DNA of 18,206 nucleotides from DASZXJ01 sp035545895 (GCA_035545895.1 DASZXJ010000237.1:1-18206), one strand, 5' to 3'. Numbered from the stretch's first letter, positions 7,752 to 15,341 are shown. Made by a program: numbers and translations. Notes: generated from the sequence alone by a model not told the origin.

Positions 7752-7780
7752 TTGACGCAGGCCATATGACTTCTTAGATT
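7752..7780 (+). promoter_or_regulatory. Candidate promoter for wecB
   Basis: TTGACG (7752-7757) and TAGATT (7775-7780) are separated by exactly 17 bases, five and four matches to consensus. A start near 7787 gives a leader of about 32 bases before the ATG at 7819. It lies in the 120-base divergent space shared with astA. Confidence 0.5.
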
Positions 7781-7818
7781 GCAGAATTCAAGCCCACTGC
7801 GGGCACGGATTGAGGAAC

Positions 7819-8949
7819 ATGTCCAAATTACGCCCGCTTTTTTTGATCGGCACCCGTCCCGAAGCGATCAAAATGGCGCCCATTATTCACCAGTGCCAAA
7901 CCCAAAGCGACGACGTCGCCGCCATCGTCTGCACCACCGGCCAGCACAAGGAACTGCTCCAGCAGGTCATCGATTATTTCCAGGTTCCCGTCGAGCGCGA
8001 TCTGGCGCTGATGCAGCCCGACCAAACCCTGGCTGGCCTGACGGCCCGGTGTATCACCGCGGTCGACCAGTTGCTGGCCGAACTCAAACCCGATTGTGTG
8101 GTGGGGCAGGGCGATACGACGACGGTGCTGTGCGCTGCGATGGCGGCGTTCTATCGGCGGCTGCCGTTCGTTCATATCGAAGCCGGTTTGAGAACCGGCA
8201 ATCTTTATTCCCCCTGGCCGGAGGAAATGAATCGCCGCGTCGCCAGCATCGTCACAGCCGTTCATTGTGCGCCCACGCAAGGCGCGGTGAATAACCTGCT
8301 TCGCGAAGGCGCTGATCCGAAAACCGTGCATCTGACCGGCAACACCGTCATCGATGCGCTGATGTCCTCCATCGAGCGCGAACGCGCCCGCGAAAATGAC
8401 TGGCAGAAGCAGTTTCCGATGGTCGGCAAGAGTCGTATGGTGCTGATCACCGGCCATCGTCGGGAAAACTTCGGCGCAGGATTTGAACAGATTTGCCTGG
8501 CCATCGCGGCCCTGTCCAAACAATTTCCCGATGTGCAGTTTGTCTATCCGGTGCATCTCAATCCCAACGTGCAAAAGCCCGTGCGGGCACTGCTTTCGAC
8601 ATTGAACAATGTGCATCTGCTGCCGCCGGCTTCGTACCCTGCGTTTGTCTGGCTTATGGATCGGTCAACGGTTATTCTGACCGATTCCGGCGGCGTGCAA
8701 GAGGAGGCGCCGTCACTGAAAAAACCAGTGCTTGTGATGCGTGATACCACCGAGCGTCCCGAAGCCGTTGATGCCGGCGCAGCCGAGCTGGTTGGAACCG
8801 ATAGCGCCCGGATTATTCAGCGGGTTGGTTTGCTGCTGACGGATCAGAATGAATATCGCCGCCGGCAAATCGCGACCAATCCGTATGGCGACGGCAAGGC
8901 ATCGCAGCGCATCGTGCAACTCATGCTTCAGATGAAGCGCAACCCATGA
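7819..8949 (+). CDS. wecB: UDP-N-acetylglucosamine 2-epimerase, non-hydrolysing (WecB)
   Basis: A 376-residue protein with all the main signatures of this GT-B-fold epimerase: GTRPEAIKMAPI (11-22), GQGDTTTV (96-103), HIEAGLRTG (119-127), PWPEEMNRR, TGHRREN, and the C-terminal TDSGGVQEEAPSLKKPVLVMRD split by the UDP site. It interconverts UDP-GlcNAc and UDP-ManNAc, supplying ManNAc or ManNAcA for surface polysaccharides. The ATG at 7819 gives the standard N terminus; an in-frame TTG at 7810 would add three residues. GAGG lies only three bases from the ATG, too close for an ideal Shine-Dalgarno. The stop overlaps the next glycosyltransferase by four bases (ATGA). Confidence 0.94.
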   Translation: MSKLRPLFLIGTRPEAIKMAPIIHQCQTQSDDVAAIVCTTGQHKELLQQVIDYFQVPVERDLALMQPDQTLAGLTARCITAVDQLLAELKPDCVVGQGDTTTVLCAAMAAFYRRLPFVHIEAGLRTGNLYSPWPEEMNRRVASIVTAVHCAPTQGAVNNLLREGADPKTVHLTGNTVIDALMSSIERERARENDWQKQFPMVGKSRMVLITGHRRENFGAGFEQICLAIAALSKQFPDVQFVYPVHLNPNVQKPVRALLSTLNNVHLLPPASYPAFVWLMDRSTVILTDSGGVQEEAPSLKKPVLVMRDTTERPEAVDAGAAELVGTDSARIIQRVGLLLTDQNEYRRRQIATNPYGDGKASQRIVQLMLQMKRNP

Positions 8950-9734
8950 CTGATCCGACATTTCAATCCGGCAATCCACCCTGGCGAAAACCGCCTTTCA
9001 AGGTTGTTGTCGTCCTTCCTGCGTATAACGAAGAGGAAAACCTCGGCGAATTGCTCGAACGCATCGACCAGGTCATGACCGACGCCGGCCAGCGATATGA
9101 AGTGCTGGTTGTCGATGACGGCAGCAAGGACCGCACTTTCGAAATTGCCGAACAACATGGCCGGCAAATGCCGGTCAAGGTGCACAAGCATGTCGTCAAT
9201 CAGGGTCTTGGCGGTACGATCCGCGATTGCCTGACCCTGGGCGCGCAGATGTGCGAGGATCGCGACATCGTCGTTTCGATGGATGCGGATAACACGCATA
9301 CGCCTGCGCTCATTCCGTCGATGGTTCAGATGGTTCTCGAAGGCAACGACGTGGTGATCGCGTCGCGATATCAGCCCGGCTCGTATATCCGAGGCGTGCC
9401 GTGGCATCGCGAGATGCTCAGCATTGGCGCGAGGTGGCTTTTTCAGATCGCTTTTCCGGTGCATGGCGTGCGCGATTACACCTGCGGATTTCGCGCCTAT
9501 CGCGTGCCGATCTTGAAACAAGCCATTGCCAAATACGGCGATCAGTTCGTCAGCGAAGCCGGCTTTCAGTGCATGGTCGATATTCTGCTCAAGATGCGAA
9601 CCATGAACGCCATCTTCCGCGAAGCGCCGATGGTTCTGCGATATGACCTTAAAGGCGGCGTGAGCAAGATGAACGTCGCCCGCACGGTCTGGCGAACACT
9701 CACATTACTTTTGCGTCGACGTTTCGGCGGGTGA
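8946..9734 (+). CDS. Family-2 glycosyltransferase, polyprenyl-phosphate sugar synthase type (DPM1-like)
   Basis: A 262-residue GT-A protein with PAYNEEENLGELL (25-37), VVDDGSKDRT (Asp57, Asp58), the metal-binding DAD triad Asp113-Ala-Asp115 in SMDADNTHTP, ASRYQPGS, and the acceptor-side DYTCGFRAYR. This order resembles dolichyl/polyprenyl-phosphate mannose synthases. No C-terminal membrane helices are visible, as in the soluble DPM1 type. It probably loads a sugar from a nucleotide donor onto a polyprenyl phosphate carrier; donor and sugar are unknown. It is coupled to wecB by an ATGA overlap. Its stop touches the stop of the convergent GT-C gene with no base between, and such lipid-linked sugars are the substrates GT-C enzymes use. 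Confidence 0.88.
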   Translation: MTDPTFQSGNPPWRKPPFKVVVVLPAYNEEENLGELLERIDQVMTDAGQRYEVLVVDDGSKDRTFEIAEQHGRQMPVKVHKHVVNQGLGGTIRDCLTLGAQMCEDRDIVVSMDADNTHTPALIPSMVQMVLEGNDVVIASRYQPGSYIRGVPWHREMLSIGARWLFQIAFPVHGVRDYTCGFRAYRVPILKQAIAKYGDQFVSEAGFQCMVDILLKMRTMNAIFREAPMVLRYDLKGGVSKMNVARTVWRTLTLLLRRRFGG

Positions 9735-11402
9735 TTACTTGGCGGGGCTTGAAGTTGCCGCGGGGGCGCGCCACACCACGATCAACGGCAGGTTCTCCAC
9801 GGGCTGGGCAACCCGATCGACTGGCACCTGTGCAATTTGCGTTGCGAGGGCTTGGATGGCGACTCCGACTTTGGATTCCCAGCTGATTGTGTAATTTGAA
9901 CTCTTCCATCCCCATGGCGAGTTCGGCGGAATCGGGGTCGGGTCGGGAAATTGACCTTTTGGAAGGAATGTGCCTGGCCCGGCAATCCAGACTCGGCCGC
10001 CATTGACGAGCGTTTGTGCAACTTTCTGGGCGGCCTGTTCGATGGGCGAAGGGTCCAACATCGCTGCTTTAATCAGGTCGTAGCGATGAATCGAATGATC
10101 CGTCATGGGCGGCAATGTCATCCAATCGGCCTGGCCGTGATAATAACGGGAAAAACTCACGCCCATGAACCACGGCGCGACCACGACGATATCGTTTTTC
10201 CGCGCGTTCTTGTTAATCAGGTCGGCCACCACGTCGATGTTGGTCTGCGCGGGCGTCAATTCCGGGAAACTCCAGAACGATGGAATGATGGCCAGCAACA
10301 GTGCGATCACCACGCGGACGATTTGCGCAGCAACAATCGATCCGGCAAATGAGCCGGTAATCACATCGACGCTGATGGCGGTCGGCGCGAGCAGCGGCAG
10401 GATATGCCATGGTTCGCATTGAAATCCGCCCGTCACCACCAGCGCGATTAGCGCCAGCGTCGTGAAGATCACCACCGCCATGCAATAGAGTTCCCGCCAT
10501 GCGTTTGGATCAACCAGCGGCGCGACTTTTGATTTTTGAAAGCCAGCGATGATACCCCATATGCCCAGCACAATGGTCGCCATGACCAATAGCAGCCAGA
10601 CGATGGCCATCGATATAAAGCCGCCGCCGAATGCACCGGCAAAGGCCGAGCCCAAATTCTGGCTGCCGCCGGTTTGCAGGACCAGCATCCAATCCTGGGC
10701 AGCGTGAAGCGGTTCGACATAAATCAGGATCGATAGGGCTGCGATCGCGCCGATGATGATCGATAGAATCGAGGTTTTCCAATCCTTCGCCGCCGCCGCG
10801 ACCATCGCTGCCGCCATGCAGCAACCAAATACCACCGTGCAGTTCTGATAGGAAGTATGCACGTTGAGAATGCAGACGATGGTTGCGATTATGCCGCGCG
10901 CGATTGATGGTTTTTTGCAAAATCGCCAAAGCGTTGCAATCCCCAGCACGCCCAGCACCGCACCCATGCCATACGGGCGAAGCGAATCGCCGTAACGGAT
11001 CAGCACCGCGTTCATTCCCGCCAGAGCCAGTGCGATCACCGGCGAGATGATTCCGAGCTGCTTCGCACACCACCACACCGCGCCCAGCAACGCGACGCCG
11101 ATGAGCATGCCGTTGAAGCGCAGGCTTGCATCGCTGGATCCGAAAATCGTCGCCCAGATTTTCAGCATGAGCACGTGCGCCAGAGGAAAGGTGTCGTAAT
11201 GCAGTTTTTCCCAGATGTTGCCGAGGCTTGCGGTGGCCATGTTGGCGCTGTTGGCTTCATCGCGCCAAAGTCCGCCTGCGTGGGTTGAGAAATAAACGTG
11301 CGCGCTCATCGCCAGCAAGGTAATCGCTAGGCCGGCGACGATCTCGACATATCGAAAATTGAATTTGACGGCTGGCGGAGACGTTGCGATGGGTTGGGTC
11401 AT
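9735..11402 (-). CDS. GT-C fold membrane glycosyltransferase (GT39/ArnT-like)
   Basis: A 555-residue protein with about ten hydrophobic helices over the first 390 residues and a soluble tail of about 160 residues. After helix 1 the loop reads GGLWRDEANSAN, with acidic residues Asp48-Glu49 as in GT39/ArnT enzymes; a second loop carries LHYDTFPLAH (Asp70), resembling their next conserved block. The family transfers sugars from polyprenyl-phosphate donors to lipids or proteins on the outer face of the membrane. The acceptor cannot be read. The soluble tail (DIVVVAPWFMG, GGRVWIAGPG) is typical of bacterial homologues in this class. It lies 59 bases downstream of the CBS-domain gene on the same strand and could be co-transcribed with it. 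No Shine-Dalgarno is seen. Confidence 0.78.
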   Translation of the reverse strand: MTQPIATSPPAVKFNFRYVEIVAGLAITLLAMSAHVYFSTHAGGLWRDEANSANMATASLGNIWEKLHYDTFPLAHVLMLKIWATIFGSSDASLRFNGMLIGVALLGAVWWCAKQLGIISPVIALALAGMNAVLIRYGDSLRPYGMGAVLGVLGIATLWRFCKKPSIARGIIATIVCILNVHTSYQNCTVVFGCCMAAAMVAAAAKDWKTSILSIIIGAIAALSILIYVEPLHAAQDWMLVLQTGGSQNLGSAFAGAFGGGFISMAIVWLLLVMATIVLGIWGIIAGFQKSKVAPLVDPNAWRELYCMAVVIFTTLALIALVVTGGFQCEPWHILPLLAPTAISVDVITGSFAGSIVAAQIVRVVIALLLAIIPSFWSFPELTPAQTNIDVVADLINKNARKNDIVVVAPWFMGVSFSRYYHGQADWMTLPPMTDHSIHRYDLIKAAMLDPSPIEQAAQKVAQTLVNGGRVWIAGPGTFLPKGQFPDPTPIPPNSPWGWKSSNYTISWESKVGVAIQALATQIAQVPVDRVAQPVENLPLIVVWRAPAATSSPAK

Positions 11403-11461
11403 GTCGGCTATGCAGTCAAGCCTACATCATCGACTTGATCCTGTGAAGCAGCGAATCCGCA

Positions 11462-11899
11462 TCATCGATCAGCCGCCAGCGCTCGCAGGAAGTCGTGCCA
11501 GGTCACAATGCCCAGCGGGTGCATGTTCTCCGTCACCACCGGCAGGCAAGAGATATCCTTGTCCAATATCATTTGAACCGCGTCATTCAGGAGAGTTTCA
11601 TCGCTGGCCGTGATCAAGTGGCGCGACATGATCTGATGAGCCCGGCGATTGAGCGTTGCAACATCCTGCCGGCGCTCGCTGAAACTGTTTCCCACAAACG
11701 GCGAAAGGTTTCGCAGCACATCGCGGTCCGAAATCACGCCGACGAGTTTCCCATTCTCAACCACCAGCACATGATGAAAATGGTGGCTTTCGAACAAGTC
11801 GCGAATGGCATGCAGCGAGTCGTCCGGGGAAACCGTGACGATGTGCCGCGTCATGATCTGCCGCAACGTAATTTCCGACTTGGGCAGCATTATCTGCAT
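11462..11899 (-). CDS. Two-CBS-domain protein
   Basis: A 145-residue protein made almost wholly of one CBS pair (Bateman module). CBS1 runs about residues 12-66 (QIMTRHIVTVSPDDSLHAIR to GVISDRDVLRNL) and CBS2 about 89-143 (IMSRHLITASDETLLNDAVQ to GIVTWHDFLRAL). CBS pairs bind adenosine nucleotides such as AMP, ATP or SAM and usually regulate a partner, but here no effector domain is attached. The start codon overlaps the stop of the M20 hydrolase by one base (TAATG), so the two are translationally coupled. An alternative ATG lies three codons in (11890). The long frame extending further upstream overlaps the M20 gene and has no CBS character, so it was not used. Confidence 0.88.
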   Translation of the reverse strand: MQIMLPKSEITLRQIMTRHIVTVSPDDSLHAIRDLFESHHFHHVLVVENGKLVGVISDRDVLRNLSPFVGNSFSERRQDVATLNRRAHQIMSRHLITASDETLLNDAVQMILDKDISCLPVVTENMHPLGIVTWHDFLRALAADR

Positions 11900-13107
11900 T
11901 ATGACCGCGAGAGCACGGTCCCGGCAAGCGCCATCAGAATTTTCAAAGTCAATTTTGATCTTTCGGCCAGCGTTTCGACGCGCACGAATTCCCGGTCGCC
12001 ATGCAGATTTCCGCCGCTGGGACCGAGCGTATCGATGACGGGCAGTCCGGCTGCGACGAGTCGATTGCCATCGCAAGCGCCGCCGCTGGGACGAATATTC
12101 AAATCCAACCCCAACTCCCTGCCCGCCGCTTGCGCCATCGCGAAAAGCCTCGATGATCGTTCGTCCAACGGCTTGGGCGGGGAGTGAAAGCCTCCATTTA
12201 TTTCGATGCGAATGCCGTCTCGTTTCCCAAATTCGGCAGCGAGTTGCGCGAGTTGAGCTTCGATATGATGCTGATCTTGAACATTTGAAACGCGAATATT
12301 GAATCGCGCAATCGCCAGGTCCGGCACGACATTGAGCGCGCCGCCGCCTTCGATCTTGCCGCAATTGATGGTGATGTCGGGTTGATCGCGCTGCACGGCA
12401 TTGAGGGCGGTGATGAACTCCGCTGCCGCCAATATTGCGCTGCGGCCGTCCTGATAATTTCGACCCGCATGCGCCGATCTGCCGCGAACAATGACGGTGA
12501 AGTTGCCCGATCCTTTTCGCGCTCCGACCAGCGAACCATCGGGCAATGCCGGCTCGAAAATCAAACCGTATTGATTGCGTCCGGCGGCTTCGACGAATAA
12601 ATGCCCCGACCCCGGTGAGCCGATCTCTTCATCAGGGTTCAGCAGCACTTCCCAACCGATTTTGTCCGCCCAGTCACTTTGCTCGAGCGCTCGCAAAGCG
12701 AAGAGCAGCACGACCAGTCCGCCCTTGGCATCCGCCACGCCGGGGCCTTGCAGCGTTTTTTCGTCAATGCGCGTGACTCGTTGAAATGGATGCGTCGGCG
12801 GATAGACCGTGTCCATGTGAATGCCAAGCAACACCTTCACCGGCGCGTTTGGCCGCTTGGTAAAAACCAGCGCCTGACCCAGCGGAGTTTGAATAACGTT
12901 GCCCGATGAATCGATGGATTGCATGGGTGGCAGATCGAGCCGTTTCAATTGCCCGCCGAGCAAGGCAAATTCGGCTTCAACTGCATTTGAGAACCGCGAT
13001 AGGCCGGGCAGATTGAACGTACCCGTGTTGATCTGCGCCCATTTGGTGAGCAGTCGCAGCATGTCGGGCTGATGGGTGTCGAGCCAATTGAGAGTAGCTT
13101 CGGCCAT
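11899..13107 (-). CDS. M20-family metallohydrolase, carboxypeptidase G2-like
   Basis: A 402-residue zinc hydrolase with the full M20 site: His97 and Asp99 in LLGIHMDTVYP, bridging Asp126 in GPGVADAKGG, catalytic Glu160 and metal Glu161 in NPDEEIGSPGS, Glu185 in FEPA, His213 of the lid/dimerisation domain in GRSAHAGRNYQDGRSA, and His369 in GGNLHGDREFV. The layout is closest to glutamate carboxypeptidase (CPG2)-type members, which cut amide bonds to C-terminal glutamate, but the substrate is unproven. No signal peptide is evident. I chose the ATG at 13107 (MAEATLNW); the frame extends to 13191, but that would overlap the divergent neighbour's start and add an unconserved leader. The 3' end is coupled to the CBS gene. 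Confidence 0.85.
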   Translation of the reverse strand: MAEATLNWLDTHQPDMLRLLTKWAQINTGTFNLPGLSRFSNAVEAEFALLGGQLKRLDLPPMQSIDSSGNVIQTPLGQALVFTKRPNAPVKVLLGIHMDTVYPPTHPFQRVTRIDEKTLQGPGVADAKGGLVVLLFALRALEQSDWADKIGWEVLLNPDEEIGSPGSGHLFVEAAGRNQYGLIFEPALPDGSLVGARKGSGNFTVIVRGRSAHAGRNYQDGRSAILAAAEFITALNAVQRDQPDITINCGKIEGGGALNVVPDLAIARFNIRVSNVQDQHHIEAQLAQLAAEFGKRDGIRIEINGGFHSPPKPLDERSSRLFAMAQAAGRELGLDLNIRPSGGACDGNRLVAAGLPVIDTLGPSGGNLHGDREFVRVETLAERSKLTLKILMALAGTVLSRS

Positions 13108-13116
13108 ACGCTGAAT

Positions 13117-13122
13117 ATTGTA
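13117..13122 (-). promoter_or_regulatory. Candidate -10 element for the M20 hydrolase
   Basis: TACAAT on the minus strand (13122-13117), the same hexamer as before astA, lies nine bases before the ATG at 13107. The transcript would then have a leader of only a few bases. Supports that start over the longer frame. Confidence 0.35.
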
Positions 13123-13140
13123 TCTCTTGCGATCCAAACC

Positions 13141-13177
13141 TTGACCTAACATTGCGGCGTCTTTATCTTGATAAACT
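13141..13177 (+). promoter_or_regulatory. Candidate promoter(s) for the DUF5131-TcmP cassette
   Basis: TTGACC (13141-13146) is followed 17 bases later by TATCTT (13164-13169). A second -10-like TAAACT (13172-13177, TANNNT) ends five bases before the ATG, the spacing expected for a leaderless message. Either gives a leader of at most a few bases. Confidence 0.4.
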
Positions 13178-13182
13178 GAAGC

Positions 13183-13950
13183 ATGGCACAAAACTCATCT
13201 ATCGAATGGACTCAGACTACTTGGAATCCAGTGACCGGATGCACCAAGATCAGCCCAGGTTGTAAACATTGTTATGCAGAAAGAATGGCGAATCGATTGC
13301 AGGCAATGCGACAACCGCGATATAAAAATGGATTTGAAGTTACGCTTCAGCATGACCAAATCGAATTGCCGCTAAAGTGGAAATTGCCACGGATCATCTT
13401 TGTAAATTCGATGAGTGATCTATTTCACGAGGCCGTGCCAAACGATTTCATTCATAAATGCTTCGATGTAATGAATCGTGCAGGACAGCACACATTTCAG
13501 ATTCTCACCAAGCGTACGGAGCGACTCGTGGATATGTCAGAGGAGTTGTCGTGGACTCCAAATATCTGGATGGGCACGAGCATTGAGACTGCTCAATACG
13601 CTTGGAGAGCCAAACTTTTGTCCAAAGTTAGTTCCGCAGTTCGATTTCTATCAGTTGAGCCGTTACTTGGTCCAATTCCACGATTGCCGTTGACTCGAAT
13701 TGATTGGGTGATTGTTGGTGGGGAATCGGGACCAGGTGCCCGTTCGATGCGAGAAGAATGGGTGACACAGATCCGCGATCGGTGTCATATTAAAGGGGTA
13801 CCTTTCTTCTTCAAACAGTGGGGAGGTGTCCGTAAATCGAATACTGGACGCGATCTTGAGGGCAGAACTTGGGATCAGATGCCACATCACAACGGAAGGG
13901 CCAATGCCGAAGAAAAAAGATCGCTGGCCGGAACTCTGCAAGCTCGTTGA
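13183..13950 (+). CDS. DUF5131 / phage Gp37-Gp68 family three-Cys-motif protein (radical-SAM-like)
   Basis: A 255-residue match to the DUF5131 (Gp37/Gp68) family. It opens IEWTQTTWNPVTGC and carries three cysteines, Cys20, Cys27 and Cys30, in GCTKISPGCKHCYAERMA (C-x6-C-x2-C). Further family blocks are NSMSDLFHEAVP, ILTKRTERL, IWMGTSIE, RFLSVEPLLGPIP, DWVIVGGESGPGARSM and GVPFFFKQWGG. The Cys cluster at the head of a TIM-barrel-like repeat pattern suggests an iron-sulfur, radical-SAM-type enzyme, though the spacing is not the canonical C-x3-C-x2-C and the reaction is unknown. Members occur in phages and mobile regions. GC is clearly lower than in flanking genes (hand-counted lines 43% and 53%). 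It overlaps tcmP by 47 bases, pointing to a single unit. Confidence 0.9.
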   Translation: MAQNSSIEWTQTTWNPVTGCTKISPGCKHCYAERMANRLQAMRQPRYKNGFEVTLQHDQIELPLKWKLPRIIFVNSMSDLFHEAVPNDFIHKCFDVMNRAGQHTFQILTKRTERLVDMSEELSWTPNIWMGTSIETAQYAWRAKLLSKVSSAVRFLSVEPLLGPIPRLPLTRIDWVIVGGESGPGARSMREEWVTQIRDRCHIKGVPFFFKQWGGVRKSNTGRDLEGRTWDQMPHHNGRANAEEKRSLAGTLQAR

Positions 13951-14773
13951 GCAGCCGGACAATCTCCCAACGCGCGAAGCCGGTCCATGGACAGAAGACA
14001 AGCTGTATTTCTGGAACCGTTACATTGATATCACAACGACTTCGATGATCGGACACCCGAAGTGGCCTGAGGGATTGGTTTATGTCGATCTTTTTTCGGG
14101 TCCGGGTGTATGTCAAATTCGTGAATCCGGCAAAAGATTTCCGGGTTCAACATTGATTGCCGCACATGCTCCCAAGATGTTTCGTCAGATTCTTCTTTGC
14201 GAGCTTATCGATGCGAATGCGGATGCGCTCGAAACTCGATTGAAACGTTCTCCTGCGAATGGGCGTTGGCAAGTCTTTCGTGGGGATTGCAACAAACTTG
14301 TTGTCGACATTGCGGCTCAAATACCGCCAAAAGTTCTAACTCTGGCATTCATTGATCCGGAAGCTCTCCATGTCGAGTTTGACACTATCCGAACATTGGC
14401 GGATCGTGGACGCGTCGATCTCTTGATTCTCTTTGCGGATTACATGGATATCGTCCGAAATGTTGATAGGTATTATCAACAGCAGCAGTCGAATCTCGAC
14501 AGAATGCTCGGCCCGTCGTCTAATTGGCGATTACGGTGGACGCAACTTGCAAATCGAACTCCACAAAACATTTGCAAGCTCTTCGCGGAAGAGTACACAG
14601 CGCAACTTCGCCAACTTGGATATACCGACTTTCGTGAAAAAGTAATGACTGCACCAAACGGACCTATATATCGATTGATTTTTGGTTCAAAGCACGCACG
14701 GGGGTGTGAGTTTTGGGATAACATCGTGAAGCGTGATCGAAGTGGTCAGGACGACCTGCCGTGGAACTCCTAA
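13904..14773 (+). CDS. tcmP: Three-Cys-motif partner protein TcmP
   Basis: A 289-residue protein of the TcmP family, named for its pairing with three-Cys-motif proteins such as the gene just upstream. It reads as a Rossmann methyltransferase-like fold: YVDLFSGPG (60-68) as the SAM-binding glycine loop, an acidic strand end LLCELIDANADAL (97-109), FRGDCNK (125-131) and LAFIDPEALH (147-156) in the motif IV place. An N-terminal WTEDKLYFWNRYI block (29-41) and LLILF are also family-like. I chose the ATG at 13904, preceded by GGAAGGG though only three bases away, over an in-frame ATG at 13826 that lies deeper in the upstream gene and adds unconserved sequence. GC is low (42% and 48% in two counted lines). 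Enzymatic activity is not established. Confidence 0.87.
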   Translation: MPKKKDRWPELCKLVEQPDNLPTREAGPWTEDKLYFWNRYIDITTTSMIGHPKWPEGLVYVDLFSGPGVCQIRESGKRFPGSTLIAAHAPKMFRQILLCELIDANADALETRLKRSPANGRWQVFRGDCNKLVVDIAAQIPPKVLTLAFIDPEALHVEFDTIRTLADRGRVDLLILFADYMDIVRNVDRYYQQQQSNLDRMLGPSSNWRLRWTQLANRTPQNICKLFAEEYTAQLRQLGYTDFREKVMTAPNGPIYRLIFGSKHARGCEFWDNIVKRDRSGQDDLPWNS

Positions 14774-14777
14774 TCGA

Positions 14778-15341
14778 TCAGGCCAGCCGGCCGCCGACGG
14801 TCAGGGGGATTGGTTGGGCAGCGGGCGAATAGGTTGGCTCGATCGCCAGTTGCAGCGGCCCGCGTGAACCGTTGGGGGGTAGGCCATCGCGGTCAATGAT
14901 GCGCTGGATGGCCATGATCCCTTCGATGAGGGTTTCCGGTCGCGGCGGGCAGCCGGGGACGTATACGTCAACGGGCATGAATTGATCGATGCCCTGCACG
15001 GTGGCGTAGGCGTCAAACACGCCGCCCGTGCTGGCGCACGCGCCCATGCTGATGACCCACTTGGGTTCGGTCATTTGCTGATAAATGTGCTGAAGGACGG
15101 GCATCATTTTGATGCAGACTCGCCCGGCGACGATCATGAGGTCGCTTTGACGGGGGCTGAACCTCATGGCTTCGGCGCCAAAGCGAGCCAGATCGTATCG
15201 CGAACTGGCGGTGGCCATCAGCTCAATCCCGCAGCAGGCGGTGGCAAAAGGCATCGGCCAAAGCGAGCTTCGCCGAGCCCAGTTCACCACTTTCTTGAGC
15301 TGGGTCGTGAGCACATTGTCAGGCAGGGTCTGTGTATCCAT
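14778..15341 (-). CDS. nuoB: NADH-quinone oxidoreductase subunit B (NuoB)
   Basis: A 187-residue NuoB with all four ligands of the N2 [4Fe-4S] cluster: tandem Cys36-Cys37 in ATACCGIELM, Cys102 in SMGACAS and Cys131 in VPGCPPRPE. Other family text includes WARRSSLWPMPFATAC, RYDLARFGAEAMRFSPRQSD and the EGIMAIQRII helix. NuoB passes electrons to quinone at the junction of the peripheral and membrane arms of complex I. It stands alone: upstream is a divergent DUF4139 gene, and downstream the convergent tcmP stop is four bases away, so nuoA and nuoC are not adjacent. No Shine-Dalgarno is seen; a -10-like TATTAT (15360-15355) lies 13 bases before the ATG. Confidence 0.95.
   Translation of the reverse strand: MDTQTLPDNVLTTQLKKVVNWARRSSLWPMPFATACCGIELMATASSRYDLARFGAEAMRFSPRQSDLMIVAGRVCIKMMPVLQHIYQQMTEPKWVISMGACASTGGVFDAYATVQGIDQFMPVDVYVPGCPPRPETLIEGIMAIQRIIDRDGLPPNGSRGPLQLAIEPTYSPAAQPIPLTVGGRLA

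Noticed and set aside
11900..12364. Upstream extension of the CBS protein to 300 residues
   Set aside because: The extra part overlaps the M20 gene in another frame and is arginine/serine-rich junk; the CBS domains start after the ATG at 11899.
13108..13191. Longer N terminus for the M20 hydrolase starting at 13191
   Set aside because: It would overlap the start of the divergent DUF5131 gene and adds residues with no family match; a -10-like box lies just before the shorter start.
13826..13903. Earlier in-frame ATG for tcmP
   Set aside because: The added 26 residues lie within the DUF5131 coding sequence and lack conservation; a purine-rich GGAAGGG precedes the ATG at 13904.
13108..14800. 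Transposon or integrative element around the DUF5131-TcmP genes
   Set aside because: No transposase, integrase, terminal inverted repeats or flanking direct repeats were found; only base composition suggests transfer.
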